Of a stretch of 14,474 nucleotides of DNA, positions 13,062 through 14,474 are shown in pieces. Each line of letters opens with the position of its first letter. Position 1 is the stretch's first letter. Made by a program: the position numbers and the translations under genes. This DNA comes from Kosmotogaceae bacterium UBA1373 (lineage in GTDB: Bacteria > Thermotogota > Thermotogae > Petrotogales > Kosmotogaceae). Under the pieces are notes generated by a model, which was not told where the DNA came from, searched no databases, and saw only the letters and a list, made by a program, of their open reading frames with translations. The DNA lies in the NCBI GenBank assembly GCA_002305955.1, contig DBRH01000073.1:58483-72956 (forward strand). The letters are read 5' to 3'.

Positions 13062-14328
13062 AACCGAAAAGCTCTCCCAGCCTCGACGGATTTATCCTCG
13101 CCATGGCCCTGGAGGCGGCAAGTCTCAACCTGCCGTCGTTGGAGAGATCGACGATCACCGATTCGAGATCGCCGGCCAGATCCTCGAGCTTGAGGAAGCC
13201 GGTGACGGAGGCTGCCAGCATCCTGACGGCCGCCTCTTCCTTCTTGTTTTTCAAGAGTCTGGAGATCAGGTCGCCGCAGTTGAAGAGTCTGAGTTTCTTG
13301 ACGGCCCTGAGCGAGGCCTTCTTCAGGCGGGACGAAGTCGATCTCAGCGACTCCTCCACCACGTTCTCGATAGAGTGATCCAGAAGATTGCCCAGCGCCT
13401 CCAGAGAGAGGGCCCTGACCCTATCGGAAGGATCTTCCAGCCCCTGATGAAGGATCTCAACCGAAGAGGGCTCCTGTAAACCCTTCAAATACTGGGCCCC
13501 GTAGAACCTGCACTCTTCGTCCTCGGAGTTCATCAGCCTCTCGGCCAGTCCCAGGAGCTGCGAGTCGTAGCCCTTTATCTTGCGAAAAACCTTCAGCGAG
13601 GGCAGGGAGATGTACTTGTCGTCGGAATCGAGCAGCTTTTTCAGTGCCGGAACGGCTATCTCCTCGGGAAAGGCCGATATCAGGTCGATGATGCTCTCCT
13701 TTATCGAAGCCGAACGATACTTCGAAAGGCTTTCCAGAAGAGCGCTCATGGCCTGCGCGTTTCGCTGGGTCATCCTCGAGGCGAAGGCCATCTTCTGGAG
13801 TCTTTTGGGGAGGGCCGAGAGTCTCTCTTCGTCGAGTTCCAGCTCGCCCCGGTAGGCCGAGAGTATGATCTGAATGTCGTTGCTGGGATCGTTGTCGAAT
13901 TCCTTCAGAAGCTCCGTCTCTCCAGATTCGAGCAGGGAGAGGACGAAGGTCTTCCTGACTTTTTTCGACGGGTCGGAAGCGACCCTCCGGGCCAGGTCAC
14001 CGTCCTCGTAACCGAACTCGATCAATTCCTTGACTGCGGCGCTTCTCACGGTGTCGGAAGGATCTTCAAGAGAGAGGAGTATCTTGTCCTGTCCGATACC
14101 GCTCCTGGACATCGAGGTTATCACGCTTCTCCGCACTTCGGGCGAGGGATCCTCCAGAAAGGCTTCGAGGTCCTCGATAATTATCTCCCTGTCGGAGGCC
14201 GATTTTATCGCGCGCGCCCTGACGTAGGACGACGGCGAATTTAGCATGTCTTTCAAGTTCATCTCGGTTCTGGAGGTTATCTCCTCCTCTATCGCCTGAA
14301 GAAGCTTTCTTATATCTTTCGGCATCAT
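13048..14328 (-). CDS. HEAT-repeat protein of unknown function
   Basis: 426 residues without signal peptide or membrane segment. Built of repeated two-helix units, many opening with a DPSxxVR turn: EDPSPEVRRSV (about 58), EDPSDTVRSAA (about 87), SDPSKKVRKTF (about 118), NDPSNDIQ (about 146) and EDPSDRVRALS (about 303). Such solenoids act as protein-binding scaffolds. I recognise no catalytic motif. The centre (about 160-290) is a more divergent helical part. Two ATGs stand in tandem; the first follows AGGTGA at a good distance and overlaps the stop of the upstream gene (ATGA), so the two are probably co-translated. The 3' end lies across the end of ecfT on the other strand. The partner protein is unknown; the gene beyond the window edge is the obvious candidate. 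Confidence 0.85.
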   Translation of the reverse strand: MMPKDIRKLLQAIEEEITSRTEMNLKDMLNSPSSYVRARAIKSASDREIIIEDLEAFLEDPSPEVRRSVITSMSRSGIGQDKILLSLEDPSDTVRSAAVKELIEFGYEDGDLARRVASDPSKKVRKTFVLSLLESGETELLKEFDNDPSNDIQIILSAYRGELELDEERLSALPKRLQKMAFASRMTQRNAQAMSALLESLSKYRSASIKESIIDLISAFPEEIAVPALKKLLDSDDKYISLPSLKVFRKIKGYDSQLLGLAERLMNSEDEECRFYGAQYLKGLQEPSSVEILHQGLEDPSDRVRALSLEALGNLLDHSIENVVEESLRSTSSRLKKASLRAVKKLRLFNCGDLISRLLKNKKEEAAVRMLAASVTGFLKLEDLAGDLESVIVDLSNDGRLRLAASRAMARINPSRLGELFGFTEG

Positions 14329-14474
14329 AAAAAATCACCTTCCGCTCTGAAAAGTAGCTCCCGACCATCTATCGTGAGCCTTACCGAGTCGCCCTCGCCC
14401 GTAAAAAAGGCGCTCTGGCCGAACTCCATGACCTCGTTGTAGGAATTGCCCGATCTTCTCATGATTCTCTGCTT
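14325..14474 (-). CDS. C-terminal fragment of an unidentified protein
   Basis: The last 49 codons of a gene that enters from the right edge. The end reads SVRLTIDGRELLFRAEGDFL, a beta-rich, charged stretch I cannot assign to a family. The preceding RRSGNSYNEVMEFGQSAFF has no recognisable motif. It is called coding because it is open to the edge and its TGA overlaps the HEAT-repeat start as ATGA, the same arrangement as in the other operons here. Confidence 0.65.
   Translation of the reverse strand, partial: KQRIMRRSGNSYNEVMEFGQSAFFTGEGDSVRLTIDGRELLFRAEGDFL

Overview
This 14.5 kb window is dense bacterial housekeeping chromosome, probably from the Thermotogota. A Kosmotogaceae/Mesotoga-like member is my best guess, but that rank is uncertain. 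The evidence is a RsgA protein beginning ERRRGIVV, much like the Thermotoga protein as I remember it; the neighbour pairs rsgA-rpe and dnaE-rluD-lspA; a DnaE with a strongly shortened N-terminus; and heavy use of AGA/AGG/ATA codons in DNA that looks more than half G+C. I see no phage, transposase, CRISPR, tRNA or rRNA. The notable features are a likely dead rRNA methyltransferase, well-defined promoters with an overlapping palindrome, and a small array of palindromic repeats.

Layout, left to right. Positions 1-3757 hold a leftward operon: DUF2344 protein, YebC/TACO1-family protein, lspA, rluD-like pseudouridine synthase, then dnaE running off the left edge. Its promoter (3816-3844) overlaps a rightward promoter for a YfcE-type phosphodiesterase (3878-4345). 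Two rightward genes follow, tig (trigger factor) and lgt, separated by 79 bp containing two hairpins. lgt collides tail to tail with a second leftward operon (6642-11469) of six genes that overlap or touch: YugP-type membrane zinc protease, degenerate RsmB-like protein, rlmN, rsgA, rpe, rdgB. This operon has a near-consensus promoter whose -35 box lies in a perfect 15-bp palindrome.

The 444-bp gap at 11470-11913 is the only long non-coding stretch. It carries that promoter, three related palindromic units at about 45-48 bp spacing and a pyrimidine-rich tract with a direct repeat. Then come queD and an overlapping ecfT-like gene (rightward). Converging on ecfT is a leftward HEAT-repeat gene, preceded by the last 49 codons of an unidentified gene at the right edge.

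How the genes work together: most serve ribosome assembly, rRNA modification or nascent-protein handling (rluD, rlmN, rsgA, rsmB-like, yebC, tig). lgt and lspA are successive steps of lipoprotein maturation. queD makes a precursor of the modified tRNA base queuosine. rpe and rdgB serve sugar phosphate metabolism and nucleotide-pool cleaning. Genes are packed with 1-4 bp overlaps and six of the sixteen observable starts are GTG or TTG, so translational coupling is probably common.
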